A stretch of 64,000 nucleotides of DNA from assembly GCF_029223285.1 (NCBI RefSeq), contig NZ_JARHUJ010000001.1, positions 1,054,001 to 1,118,000 of the forward strand, given 5' to 3'. A program made the position numbers and the translations under genes. Below, one piece after another: positions 1 through 8,900 of the stretch (positions are counted from its first letter, which is position 1; each line of letters starts with the position of its first letter). Source of the stretch: Paraflavitalea sp. CAU 1676. Its GTDB lineage: Bacteria; Bacteroidota; Bacteroidia; Chitinophagales; Chitinophagaceae. The notes under the pieces are model-generated. The model had not been told where the DNA came from. It saw nothing but the letters and a program-made list of their open reading frames with translations, and did no database searches.

Positions 1-559
1 TGATGACGTTTTCAATACGAAGAAGCGGGAGTTGACCATTCAACTTACCGGTACAGCAGGCAACAATGTTGCCGTGCAGGCCAATAAGACGGCCGATTTT
101 ACTTACTCCGTACAAGACGATGAAGCTATTTATGGCGAGTGGGAGCTTGATTCGAAAGATGCAGCCGCTTTTACCCGATTTAAGACGCTGTTTGGCCTGG
201 TGAGCGAGGATATTAAAGGGCTTACAGCGGCTGATGTTAAAAAGATCACGTTCGAAGTAGAGTATGGCGAGATCAAGGTGGTGGTGAAGCTGAAAGCCAC
301 CGAGGTAGTGAATGAATGCGGGAGTGCCGAAACCAAGAACAAGGAGATTGAAATAGAGACGGAGATCGAAGAGTTGGCTGATGATGAGCTGGAAGGCGAT
401 ATTGAATTTGGGGAGGTGCTGGAACTGGGAAAAGGGAAGTTTGCGGAGTTTGTCTATAAGGGCAGCTTCAAAATAACGGGCAAACAGCTTACCCTCGAAC
501 TGAAAGGCGAGCTGGAAGATGAAGAAACGGATGATATTATGCTCACCCTTGAAAAATAA
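1..559 (+). CDS. Unknown acidic protein, 3' part only
   Basis: The frame is open from the first bases of the window, so the 5' end lies outside it; a TTG at 32 is probably internal. The visible ~185 residues are rich in Glu, Asp and Lys and read as alternating beta-like stretches, ending in a strongly acidic segment (ELEDEETDD). I recognise no family and see no catalytic motif. The stop is 24 bases before the phytase gene on the same strand, so the two could share a transcript. The upstream sequence is needed to tell whether it is secreted. Confidence 0.6.
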   Translation, partial: DDVFNTKKRELTIQLTGTAGNNVAVQANKTADFTYSVQDDEAIYGEWELDSKDAAAFTRFKTLFGLVSEDIKGLTAADVKKITFEVEYGEIKVVVKLKATEVVNECGSAETKNKEIEIETEIEELADDELEGDIEFGEVLELGKGKFAEFVYKGSFKITGKQLTLELKGELEDEETDDIMLTLEK

Positions 560-583
560 TTATTTACTCTTTACTTCTTACCC

Positions 584-1639
584 ATGCGATATTCTGTTGC
601 GATTGTTTTTTTGTTCCTGTATGTATTCCAGGTGGCCTGTACTTCCATGGCAAGAACGGGGGATACCGGCCTTCCTGCTATTAAACCCGTGATCGTTACC
701 GATACGGTACGTTATGACTCTGATGATCCGGCTATCTGGATCAACCGCGACAATCCGGCTGCCAGTTTGATCCTGGGCACCGATAAGGACCAGGACGGTG
801 CGCTGTATGTATTTGACCTGCAAGGCAAGGTGCAGCACGATAAAGTGGTGCGCAACCTGCAAAGACCTAATAATGTGGATATAGAATATGGGTTATCGTT
901 AAACGGTAAGCCTACCGATATCGCGGTGGTCACTGAGCGATTTACCCACAAGCTGCGGGTGTTTTCGCTGCCCGACTGTAAGCCGGTAGACGGCGATGGG
1001 TTGCCGGTGTTTGAAGGTGAAACAGGCACTGAGTTCCGGGACCTGATGGGCATTGCCCTGTATAAAAACAAGGCTGGTAAGGTCTATGCGATCGTGGGTC
1101 GTAAAACGGGTCCGCGTGAAGGCGGTTATTTATGGCAATACCTGCTCGAAGATGATGGCCAGGGAAGGGTAAAGGCTACACTGGTCCGTAAGTTTGGTCA
1201 ATTCAGCGGCATCAAGGAGATCGAAGCCATTGCTGTAGATGATGTGCTGGGCTATGTTTATTATTCGGATGAGGGCTATGGCGTTAGAAAGTATTATGCC
1301 GATCCGGAAAAGGGGAATGAAGAGCTGACGGTTTTTGGGCGGAAGGGTTTTAAACAGGATCATGAGGGTATTTCTATTTATGCGACCAGTGATAGCACAG
1401 GGTACCTGATCGTGTCGGACCAGCAGACCAATCATTTTCAACTCTTCACACGCGAAGGGGTGCCGGGCAATCCGCATGAGCACAGGTTTATTAAGAAGGT
1501 ACATCTCTCCACACTGGAAAGCGATGGTTCGGAAGTAGTGGCCCTGCCGCTGAACGGGGTGTTCACCAAAGGGTTATTTGTAGCGATGAGTACCGATAAG
1601 ACCTTTCATTTTTACCGGTGGGAAGATCTGATGCCCTAA
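584..1639 (+). CDS. Beta-propeller phytase (3-phytase)
   Basis: Predicted to release phosphate from phytate, probably at the cell envelope. The 351 residues are a normal length for BPP enzymes. A hydrophobic signal (residues 5-18) ends in a lipobox-like QVAC with Cys19; Gln at -3 is atypical, so lipidation is uncertain. Family blocks are visible in order: SDDPAIWINRDNP (46-58), GTDKDQDGALYVFDL (65-79), RPNNVDIEYG (94-103), EIEAIAVDD (212-220), YYSDEGYGVRKYYADP (226-241), DHEGISIY (259-266) and GYLIVSDQQTNHFQLF (273-288). The acidic residues in these blocks are the calcium and phosphate ligands of the family. It follows the unknown acidic gene by 24 bases and ends before a GC-rich hairpin. Confidence 0.9.
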   Translation: MRYSVAIVFLFLYVFQVACTSMARTGDTGLPAIKPVIVTDTVRYDSDDPAIWINRDNPAASLILGTDKDQDGALYVFDLQGKVQHDKVVRNLQRPNNVDIEYGLSLNGKPTDIAVVTERFTHKLRVFSLPDCKPVDGDGLPVFEGETGTEFRDLMGIALYKNKAGKVYAIVGRKTGPREGGYLWQYLLEDDGQGRVKATLVRKFGQFSGIKEIEAIAVDDVLGYVYYSDEGYGVRKYYADPEKGNEELTVFGRKGFKQDHEGISIYATSDSTGYLIVSDQQTNHFQLFTREGVPGNPHEHRFIKKVHLSTLESDGSEVVALPLNGVFTKGLFVAMSTDKTFHFYRWEDLMP

Positions 1640-1727
1640 GAGGGTAGTGCAGTGACTTTCGTAGTGGTCGTGCAGACAAGGCTGTGATGCCGGGGGCTGA
1701 AACAAAGCCCGCAGACTTATAAACAAA

Positions 1728-1752
1728 CGCCGCGCCCGGATGGGGCGCGGCG
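1728..1752. terminator. GC-rich hairpin between convergent genes
   Basis: A perfect 10-bp stem (CGCCGCGCCC with GGGCGCGGCG) encloses a 5-base loop. It lies between the phytase (plus) and the NUMOD gene (minus), which converge. Read on the minus strand it is followed by TTTGTTTAT, so it best serves the minus-strand gene, but it may act both ways. Confidence 0.7.
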
Positions 1753-1781
1753 CTTAATGATTTATGACGAAAGCAATGGTG

Positions 1782-2462
1782 TTATGGGTTCACGTATCTC
1801 CATTTAAAGCCGTTCCATTGTGAGTAAACTCCCTTTGCCACCTGAATGATCTCCTTTTCGCCGATGCCTGTTTGCCGCGAGGCTTCGCTCACGCTTTCGT
1901 ATTTGGCGATCAGCTTGCCACGGTGGGTGTATTGCTTGATCGGTTTGCGGCGGGTGTAGCCGCCATAGGTCTTGGGCCATTTGGAGCGGTCGGCGATCTT
2001 GAGGTAGCTATCCTGCCGGTCGCGGGTGAATACCCTTTTTTGCTTCTCGCTTTTGGTAACCAGTTGCAGGTTGGTGACCTTATTGTTGTAACCGTTTCCG
2101 TCTTTATTGATCACATACAGGCCGTCTTTCTGGTAATTGATCTTTTTGTTGACAAATGTCATATAGATGAGGCGGCGGGTATTGAAATAATGCTGTACAC
2201 CATCCAGGCTTAAGGATACCCGTAAGTCGATCATGGGCTCGCCGGTCTTGATATTGTTGTTTTCGGCGATAGATTGGCTTAATATGCGACCACCCACGAA
2301 TTGCTGGCCCAGCCGGGCGTGCAGGATGGTGCGGTCGAGTGATCTGATGCGCCCATAGCTGGAGGCCTGGTAAATGCCTTCGAACCCGGGTATATCTTTC
2401 CAGGATTCATTTCTGATGTCCTTGATGGACTTATTCTCAAAGGGGTATTTTTTTTCGGGCAT
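1782..2462 (-). CDS. NUMOD4/HNH-like protein with NUMOD1 repeat, catalytic His apparently lost
   Basis: 226 residues with the architecture of free-standing homing-endonuclease relatives. A NUMOD4-type DNA-binding module is at about 21-70 (W..IPGFEGIYQASSYGRIRSLDR). An HNH-like core is at about 97-137 (DGNGYNNKVTNLQLVT). A NUMOD1-type helix-turn-helix module is at about 174-223 (IKQYTHRGKLIAKYESVSEAS). In typical members the core begins with His-His before the DGN motif; here those positions read Ile118-Asn119, so nuclease activity is doubtful. There is no intron or intein context nearby. It could be a domesticated DNA-binding protein or a decayed selfish nuclease. Confidence 0.8.
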   Translation of the reverse strand: MPEKKYPFENKSIKDIRNESWKDIPGFEGIYQASSYGRIRSLDRTILHARLGQQFVGGRILSQSIAENNNIKTGEPMIDLRVSLSLDGVQHYFNTRRLIYMTFVNKKINYQKDGLYVINKDGNGYNNKVTNLQLVTKSEKQKRVFTRDRQDSYLKIADRSKWPKTYGGYTRRKPIKQYTHRGKLIAKYESVSEASRQTGIGEKEIIQVAKGVYSQWNGFKWRYVNP

Positions 2463-2464
2463 AA

Positions 2465-2514
2465 GTAGCTGGCTTAGGTTAAACGGTTAAACAGTATTCC
2501 AATTTACCAGCTAC
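2465..2514. repeat. Inverted repeat with nested tandem octamers upstream of the NUMOD gene
   Basis: GTAGCTGG (2465-2472) and CCAGCTAC (2507-2514) form a perfect 8-bp inverted repeat. Inside it GGTTAAAC occurs twice in tandem (2477-2492). The element starts 3 bases upstream of the NUMOD start codon, so it would lie in the mRNA leader or the promoter. It could be an operator; this is inference from position. Confidence 0.5.
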
Positions 2515-2640
2515 CCGAATCGCAATGATCCGTAGTATTACTTATTTTTCCACAACGTCAATCTGACCTTTATTTTTTTGTCTTAAATCAACTTTCTGCT
2601 ATGGTTTGTGGCCCGTTTGCAGCCTGTGGCCTACTGGTTT

Positions 2641-3099
2641 TCACTTATCGTTGTTGATCTCGATCCAGTAACCGTCAGGGTCTTGCAGGTAGATCTGTTT
2701 CACGCCATCAACGCGGGTGGTAACTGCTTTGTTCTCTCCCTGCCAGTTGGAGTAGGGGAGCTGCTGTTTTTCGAGACGTTGTATGAATTCTTCAATGGAT
2801 GGTACGCTGAAGCAGAGGTGGGTACCTTTGGCGGGTACGATGATAGGGTCGCTGTATTCGATGAGGTGCAGGTGGCTATGGGCGGCGATACTGAACCAGG
2901 TATGTTTGCCGTCGTGAAAGGGCTCCGGGATGGTATCCAACTGGATGATCTTGCTGTAGAAGGCGGTGCTTTTGGCCAGGTTCCTGACCGATAAGGCGAT
3001 ATGGTTGAGGGTGGCTTTTTTAGTTTGTGCTGTGGCTGTTGCGGTGAACAGGGTGATCAGCAACAGGGCAAGCAGGCTGGTAGTAATGATCTTTTTCAT
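2641..3099 (-). CDS. Exported VOC (glyoxalase/bleomycin-resistance fold) protein
   Basis: 152 residues: a clear signal peptide (MKKI, hydrophobic 6-20, cleavage near ATA-Q) followed by one VOC domain. The usual metal-ligand positions are present: His33 (LNHIAL), Glu81 (LHLIEY), His94 (THLCF) and Glu147 (WIEI). Members act as metal-dependent lyases, isomerases or dioxygenases; the substrate cannot be read from sequence. Export to the periplasm argues against the cytoplasmic glyoxalase I role. A hairpin at 3192-3209 separates it from the small membrane gene upstream on the same strand. Confidence 0.85.
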   Translation of the reverse strand: MKKIITTSLLALLLITLFTATATAQTKKATLNHIALSVRNLAKSTAFYSKIIQLDTIPEPFHDGKHTWFSIAAHSHLHLIEYSDPIIVPAKGTHLCFSVPSIEEFIQRLEKQQLPYSNWQGENKAVTTRVDGVKQIYLQDPDGYWIEINNDK

Positions 3100-3191
3100 G
3101 CTTCAATATACAGCGATTTTTCTGCATGGCTGGCGCCGTGCTCCATTAAAATGTACCGGTGTGCACGATGCGGAGGTGTTGAAAAAGATCA

Positions 3192-3209
3192 GGGCGCCAA
3201 TGGGCGCCC
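3192..3209 (-). terminator. Hairpin between small membrane gene and VOC gene
   Basis: GGGCGCC, loop AATG, GGCGCCC. On the minus strand it is followed after a few bases by TTTTT. It sits downstream of the 59-residue membrane gene and upstream of the VOC gene. Confidence 0.5.
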
Positions 3210-3263
3210 CGATTCAATAACACCTGAAATAAACCCTATGTAAACCCTGAATAAACCAAAGTA

Positions 3264-3443
3264 TTAATGATAGGCCACTTTAGTGCGGGTGGTGAGCAGG
3301 TATACCCAGGCACTTGCCGATAAGTAAGCTACCACTGTAAGGATGGCCGACATATAATGATATTGTTCGCTGAACATGGTAAAGCTGAATATTCCGGAAA
3401 CGATGGCGATGAGCGGCATCAGGAATGTTAAGATCGTTTTCAT
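3264..3443 (-). CDS. Small two-helix membrane protein, 59 residues
   Basis: A short frame runs from an ATG at 3443 to a TAA at 3264. It encodes two hydrophobic stretches: residues about 4-23 (ILTFLMPLIAIVSGIFSF) and 32-52 (SAILTVVAYLSASAWVYLL), joined by a polar FSEQYHYM loop and ending TTRTKVAYH. This is a typical small inner-membrane hairpin. No family is recognised. It is transcribed divergently from the aldo/keto reductase. The composition (polar loop, positive end) supports a real gene, but there is no clear ribosome-binding site. Confidence 0.55.
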   Translation of the reverse strand: MKTILTFLMPLIAIVSGIFSFTMFSEQYHYMSAILTVVAYLSASAWVYLLTTRTKVAYH

Positions 3444-3565
3444 AATTTTATGTTTTGTGATTAATGTTCTTTGGCTGTTTCTGTATATAAGACCATCAGT
3501 GGATGTTTGGGTTTATTAAAGAAATCCTAATGTCGGCTGTTAGAGAACCGTTAAAAGCGTCCTCC

Positions 3566-4462
3566 ATGAATTATCATATACTCGGTAAATCCACCCTGGA
3601 AGTAAGTGCTATCGGCTTTGGTTGTATGTCGTTGGGAAATGACCACGCTGCCAATGCAACCCTCATTCAACAGGCCATCGATGGCGGTATCAATTATTTC
3701 GATACGGCCGATGTCTATCAGCAAGGTTTTAATGAGATCACAGTAGGTAAAGCCATTGCGGGTAAAAGGCAGGAGGTACTGATCGCTACCAAGGCCGGTA
3801 ATCAACTGCGGGAAGATGGTAATGGGTTTAATTGGAACGCCAGCAAACAATATATTTTATCGGCGGTGGAAGAAAGTCTGAAGCGCCTGGGTACCGATTA
3901 TATCGATCTCTTTCAATTGCACGGTGGCACTATCGATGATCCTATCGACGAAACCATCGAGGCGTTTGAACAATTACAGCAGGAAGGAAAGATCCGGTAT
4001 TATGGTATCTCGTCCATCAGGCCCAATGTGATCAGGGAGTATGTAGACCGTTCGAAGATGTCGAGTGTAATGATGCAATACAGTATGCTCGATCGCCGGC
4101 CCGAGGAAAGCTGCCTGCCTTTACTGAAGCAACAGGAAATTGGCGTGCTGGCGCGCGGCAGTGTGGCCAAAGGGCTATTGATCGATAAACCCGCCGCCAC
4201 TTATCTTAACTATTCTGAGAAAGAAGTGGAGCAGGCTGCCAGGGCAGTACAACACTGCGTTACTCCATTGCGCGGTGCTACGCAGGTTGCGTTGCGTTTC
4301 GTGTTGCAACAACCGGGTATTACTGCGGCCATCGTTGGCATCAGGAATACGGAGCAATTGAATGAAGCGTTGAAGACCATCGATTCGACCCTACTATCGG
4401 CCGATGAGCTGGAGCTGTTTCGAAATGCTATCCCCCTTCATGTTTATGATCAACACCGGTAA
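3566..4462 (+). CDS. Aldo/keto reductase
   Basis: NADPH-dependent oxidoreductase with a TIM barrel. The frame is open from 3503, but the family start MNYHILGKSTLEVSAIGFG begins at the ATG at 3566, giving 298 residues, the usual length. The catalytic tetrad is visible: Asp and Tyr in FDTADVYQ, Lys in IATKAG and His in DLFQLHGG. The C-terminal cofactor region reads AAIVGIRNTEQL. The carbonyl substrate cannot be deduced. It stands alone, divergent from the small membrane gene. Confidence 0.9.
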   Translation: MNYHILGKSTLEVSAIGFGCMSLGNDHAANATLIQQAIDGGINYFDTADVYQQGFNEITVGKAIAGKRQEVLIATKAGNQLREDGNGFNWNASKQYILSAVEESLKRLGTDYIDLFQLHGGTIDDPIDETIEAFEQLQQEGKIRYYGISSIRPNVIREYVDRSKMSSVMMQYSMLDRRPEESCLPLLKQQEIGVLARGSVAKGLLIDKPAATYLNYSEKEVEQAARAVQHCVTPLRGATQVALRFVLQQPGITAAIVGIRNTEQLNEALKTIDSTLLSADELELFRNAIPLHVYDQHR

Positions 4463-4474
4463 CCTTCTGCTATC

Positions 4475-5848
4475 TTAATTCGTTTTCTCCTGTGCCAGTT
4501 TCTTTAAAGCTGCGTCGATATACGCCTGGCTTAGCCAGCGCCCGGCGAGGCATACGCCTGCTATATCGCTGCTGGCTTCAATATTCTTTAATGGATTGCT
4601 GTTGAGTAAGATGAGGTCTGCAATAGCACCTGCTTTGATGACGCCCGCATCTTCCTGTTTGAAAAAGCGCGCCGGGTTGACGGTGCCTGTGCGCAAAGCT
4701 TCATAGGGCGTGAGGCCCGCCTTTACCATATATCCCAATTCATGGTGCAGGGAAAACCCCGGCACATCGAATACCTGCGGTGCGTCGGAGCCCAGCAGCA
4801 GGCCAACACCCTGTTGCTGGCAGGCTTTGATGAGTTTGCGGCGCAGGGCCACATACCGCTCAACTTCTGCGGCACGGTAGTTGGGATTGTTCATGAGTGT
4901 CTTCTTGGTATTGACCCAGTTGCTAACGGTATTGGGCTGCATGTAGATCATTTCGGGATCCTGACCGAGTGCTTCGGGCGAGCGTGCAGGCGATATCCAC
5001 CTTTCGGCCAGCGACTGCGTGGGTACTACCCATACCTGGTGTTCACGCAGGCCTTTCATTAGTTTAGGTATCTGGGTGGTATCGGCTTGTTGGGCGATGA
5101 ACATCGCAAACAGGCCCACCTGTTGTTCGGGGATATTTTCAATGCCGGGCACCAGTCCTTCTACAAATCCATCCATATGATCGATGGAGGCATAACCTGC
5201 ATCGATGGCCCGCCATACGCCTACCTTGAATGATACGTGGCCCGCAAATGGAATCTTGACCTCTTTGGCCGTTTGTACGATAGCGTTGAAGTTCTCCAGG
5301 GTTAGTCCGGGATGCAGTTTCAGGAAATCATAACCGGCTGCCTTTTGATCGCGCACCATCTTGATGGAGGTTGGCACATTGCTGGCGGTTTGCCCGTTGA
5401 TGGAAGGCCCCGAGGTATACAAACGTGGTCCGAGTATTTCACCGCTTTGCAATTTGCTACGAAGTTCCAGGTGGCGGGGATGGCCCAGCATGCCGCGTAT
5501 GGTGGTTACTCCTTTGAGCGCGAAGAGCAGCACCACTTTTTTCATGGGTTCTATATCATCGATAGGAGGTACGTGGGCGTGCATTTCGGTGAGGCCCGGC
5601 ATCAGGTATTTACCTGTTCCATCGATCACTGTGGCATTGGCGCTGTATTTAACCATCGTGGCATCACCGATGAGGCTTACCCGGCCATCTTTCACGACCA
5701 CCACCTGGTTGGGCACTACCCGGTCCTTGTCCATGGGAATTACATTCACATTGCGGAAAACGATCTCCTGTTGGCGCGAGTCGGTAAGTTCCTGTGCCTG
5801 CCCGCTGACTGCTACAGCCAGCAAGGCTACCAGTAGGTGTGATTTCAT
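4475..5848 (-). CDS. Exported metal-dependent amidohydrolase
   Basis: 457 residues with a signal peptide (MKSHLLVALLAVAVSGQAQ). It belongs to the imidazolonepropionase/prolidase-like amidohydrolase branch. Metal and catalytic positions are visible: His90-x-His92 (EMHAH), Lys177 (FLKLHPG, possible carboxylated lysine), His204 (AGHVS), His224 (IDHMDG) and Asp355 (LLGSDAP). The C-terminal strand AGAIADLILLNSNPL is typical. It probably hydrolyses a cyclic amide, dipeptide or lactone in the periplasm; the substrate is unknown. It converges with the aldo/keto reductase, 12 bases apart. Confidence 0.88.
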   Translation of the reverse strand: MKSHLLVALLAVAVSGQAQELTDSRQQEIVFRNVNVIPMDKDRVVPNQVVVVKDGRVSLIGDATMVKYSANATVIDGTGKYLMPGLTEMHAHVPPIDDIEPMKKVVLLFALKGVTTIRGMLGHPRHLELRSKLQSGEILGPRLYTSGPSINGQTASNVPTSIKMVRDQKAAGYDFLKLHPGLTLENFNAIVQTAKEVKIPFAGHVSFKVGVWRAIDAGYASIDHMDGFVEGLVPGIENIPEQQVGLFAMFIAQQADTTQIPKLMKGLREHQVWVVPTQSLAERWISPARSPEALGQDPEMIYMQPNTVSNWVNTKKTLMNNPNYRAAEVERYVALRRKLIKACQQQGVGLLLGSDAPQVFDVPGFSLHHELGYMVKAGLTPYEALRTGTVNPARFFKQEDAGVIKAGAIADLILLNSNPLKNIEASSDIAGVCLAGRWLSQAYIDAALKKLAQEKTN

Positions 5849-5880
5849 AGCAGGTTATTTCCTGTAATGTAAGTTAAAAT

Positions 5881-5903
5881 CCAGTGGCTGGTGTGGCCAC
5901 TGG
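5881..5903 (-). terminator. Hairpin after the second type B PKD protein
   Basis: CCAGTGGC and GCCACTGG pair across a 7-base loop, followed on the minus strand by ATTTTAA. It lies just past the stop of the PKD protein ending at 5911 and before the amidohydrolase start. Confidence 0.5.
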
Positions 5904-5910
5904 TCAAATA

Positions 5911-8900
5911 CTAGCGGATGAGGGTGATGTCGCCGGTTCGCCGTAGCGTTTTTCCATCGGTGAACACTACATCGAGGGTATAGGTATACACATCCATCGG
6001 TTGCAGCTTGCCCTGGAAAGTGCCATCCCAGCCATCGCGGCGGTTGGCGGTCTCAAATACCTTTTGTCCCCAGCGGTTGAAGATGCGCCAGTTCATTTTG
6101 CCAATGCCAAAGCCCATCACCATCACGATGCTGCTCCTGTTGCCCCTGCCGGGTGTAAAGGCGTTGGGCACGTCGAGCAAGGGGTCTACCAAAGCTTCCA
6201 CCACCAGGGTATCGATATCAAAGCAATCGTATTCATTGTAGGTGATGAGTTGCACGTGGTATTTGCCGGTAGCATTGAACTGGTGTAATAAAGGTTCCTG
6301 GCTGGTGGTAAGAACACTGTCGCCATCGTCAAAGAGCCATTTGTAGCGTACGCCGCCTACCGAGCTGTTGATGAAGGTTGTTGGTTTGTTGACCTCGGGC
6401 TTGGTGGGTGAAATGCTGAATGCCGCCGTTGGTTTCTTGTTGATGGTAATGCTAAATTCAACCGAGTCGATCTTATTGCAGGTGTTGGAATCTTTTACGA
6501 TCAGTTTGATGCGGAAGGTGCCCACATTGTTGAAGCGGTGCGTAGGACTCATCTCATGCGAATCCGGACTACCGTCGTCAAATGTCCAGGTATAGTCATG
6601 CCCACCCATCGAGGTATTGTTGAGGAAGGCGTCGTACGGGGCGCAGCCTGTTCCCGGTGTTTCTACCCTTGCTTTTACATTGGCCACCACCCCCAGGTTG
6701 ACGGGTTTCCAATCGCCCTGGTTACAGAAGTTGGTATCGAGCAGTATGAGCCGCACGGGGTAGGAGCCTGCTGCGAGGTAAGCGTGGGTAAACGGTGCAT
6801 TGTCGATAGGCCCTTTGGTGGTACCGTCGCCAAAGTCCCAGGCAAAGCTCTTGGGGCCAAAGGGTTTGCCGGGCGGATGGGTAGAGGTATTGGTGAACAG
6901 AAAGTTTAATGACTCGCAGGGGCCTTCCTTTACGGTGGTAAAATCGATCAAAGCGGGATCGTTGCGCACCCGTATGGTGATGTAGGCGGTATCCCGTTCG
7001 TTGCAGGTGGCAGGGTCTATGGCGATGAGCCTTACCCGGTAGGTGCCGATATTGTTGAAGGTATAGGGCTCCTGGAAGTTGGTGGTAACCCGGTCGGTGA
7101 CGCCATCGCCATCAAAATCCCATTCATAGCTTTTGGCATTGCGCACCGTATCGCGAAACTGTATGGTGAAGGGGGCGCAACCCATGGTATCGGGCAGGTT
7201 ATTGAAATATGCCTTGGGGCCCGCGGCCACACCGGCAAAGTTGAACGCTATCTTCACGGCGGCGAGGTTACAATCGCGGCTGCCGTTGGTGGTAGCCCAT
7301 GCGCCCGGTGTTGTTGGAAAGCGTTGGGTGATGGCCCAATCGCGGTCTTGCGCGCAGTTGGCGCAGATGGCCTGGTAAATGACGCCCTGTTCGTCGTAGC
7401 GGCTGGTGCCGCCATCCACGTGTTCGCCGAAGCCGCCGGTTTGCCCAAAGTAACTTCCATAGAGCAGTCCTGCTGCGTCTTTTTTGATCACGATAAAGTA
7501 GAAATCGCGGTTATCGGTAGTGCTTTTAATCGCATCGGGGGTTAGGGGCATATTGCCTACTCCGTCCATATTGGCTGAGTTGGGATTGGGCACCAGCCAG
7601 CCGCCCCAGCCGGATATATACACATTCTCACAGCGGTCTACCAGGAAGGCCACGGGCGATATATTGGGCTTTGCTGCTCCATTGCCGAATACGGTGGAGT
7701 ATATGAAGCCCGACAGGTCGGGGTTCAATTTGGCGATGAACTGTTTGGAGCGTGGATTGCTGTAAGCGGCATTTTGCACAGGCCAGGTGCCTTCGGTAAC
7801 CCCCATGATGTAAGGATATCCCTTCCGGTCGAAATGTATACCGTAGATGGCATCAAATGCCGGGGTGCCCATGTACGAGGTATTGATGAGCTTAGTGCCG
7901 TCGTTGGATATCCTGGATACAAAGCCATCGGTAGCGCCTTTCTGATAGCTGTTCTGGTAAACGTTGGGTTTATTGGTGGGCAGCAGGTCTTCGCTGGTGG
8001 TGGCGCCTGCTACATAAAGCTCCTGGTTGGTTGGGTTGATGGCAAGTACGAAGGTGCCATCGGTGCCACTGCCGCCCAGGTAACTGCACCATTCAATATC
8101 GGTGCAGGTAGGGTTGATCTTGATGACGGTGCCATCCTGGCCGCCCCGGTTGGCTGGCTGGAATACACCGGCCGTAACGGGCATACCGTCGGTAGGGCCG
8201 GCTGATTGGGTTTGTGCCGATATATAGATGTAGTTGGCCCTGTCCATGATCACCTCACTGCGCGAATCATCTCCATAGAAACGGAAGGTGGCGTTGGGTG
8301 ACATGGCCGATCCCAATTGATCCTTGATATTGACGCCATCATTGCCGGTGCCGCCAATGCGCATGGAGCCAATGATGGCCGTGCCGCTGGCATTGAGCTT
8401 GGTAACGGCGATATCCGATCCGCCGCCTTTTCCTTTTACAATACCAGGGTAGTTGCTCGAAAATGTTTTGCCCATGATCACGAGGTTGCCCTGGGCATCA
8501 CTGATGAGGCTGTGGGGATAATCGTTGCCGTTGCCTCCGATATAGGTGGCATAGGCGCGTTGTCCGGTAGGCGTGAATTTGAAGATGCCCATATCTACGC
8601 CTTTTCCATTACCGGCGCCTCCCTGAAAGTCGACCTGGTAAGCGCCCGTAGTTACGGGAAACCCTTTATCAAATACGATGCCACCCGAGAACAATGATCC
8701 ATCCGGACCAGGCGTGGCGGTATAGCCATATTGATCGGCCGCACTGCCGGTGAATGAACAAAATACGAGTGTAGGATCGATAACGAGGGTGCTGGTTTTG
8801 GAATAGGGCGCTATTCTGAATCTGATGGTATTGTTGCTGCCAAGATCGTAGGAGCAGGCCACTTCTTTTTTACCGGTCGCCATATCGAACTGGTACGAGT

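Noticed and set aside
1782-2462. Group I intron or intein around the NUMOD gene
   Set aside because: Neighbouring genes are intact and no split gene or intron core is visible.
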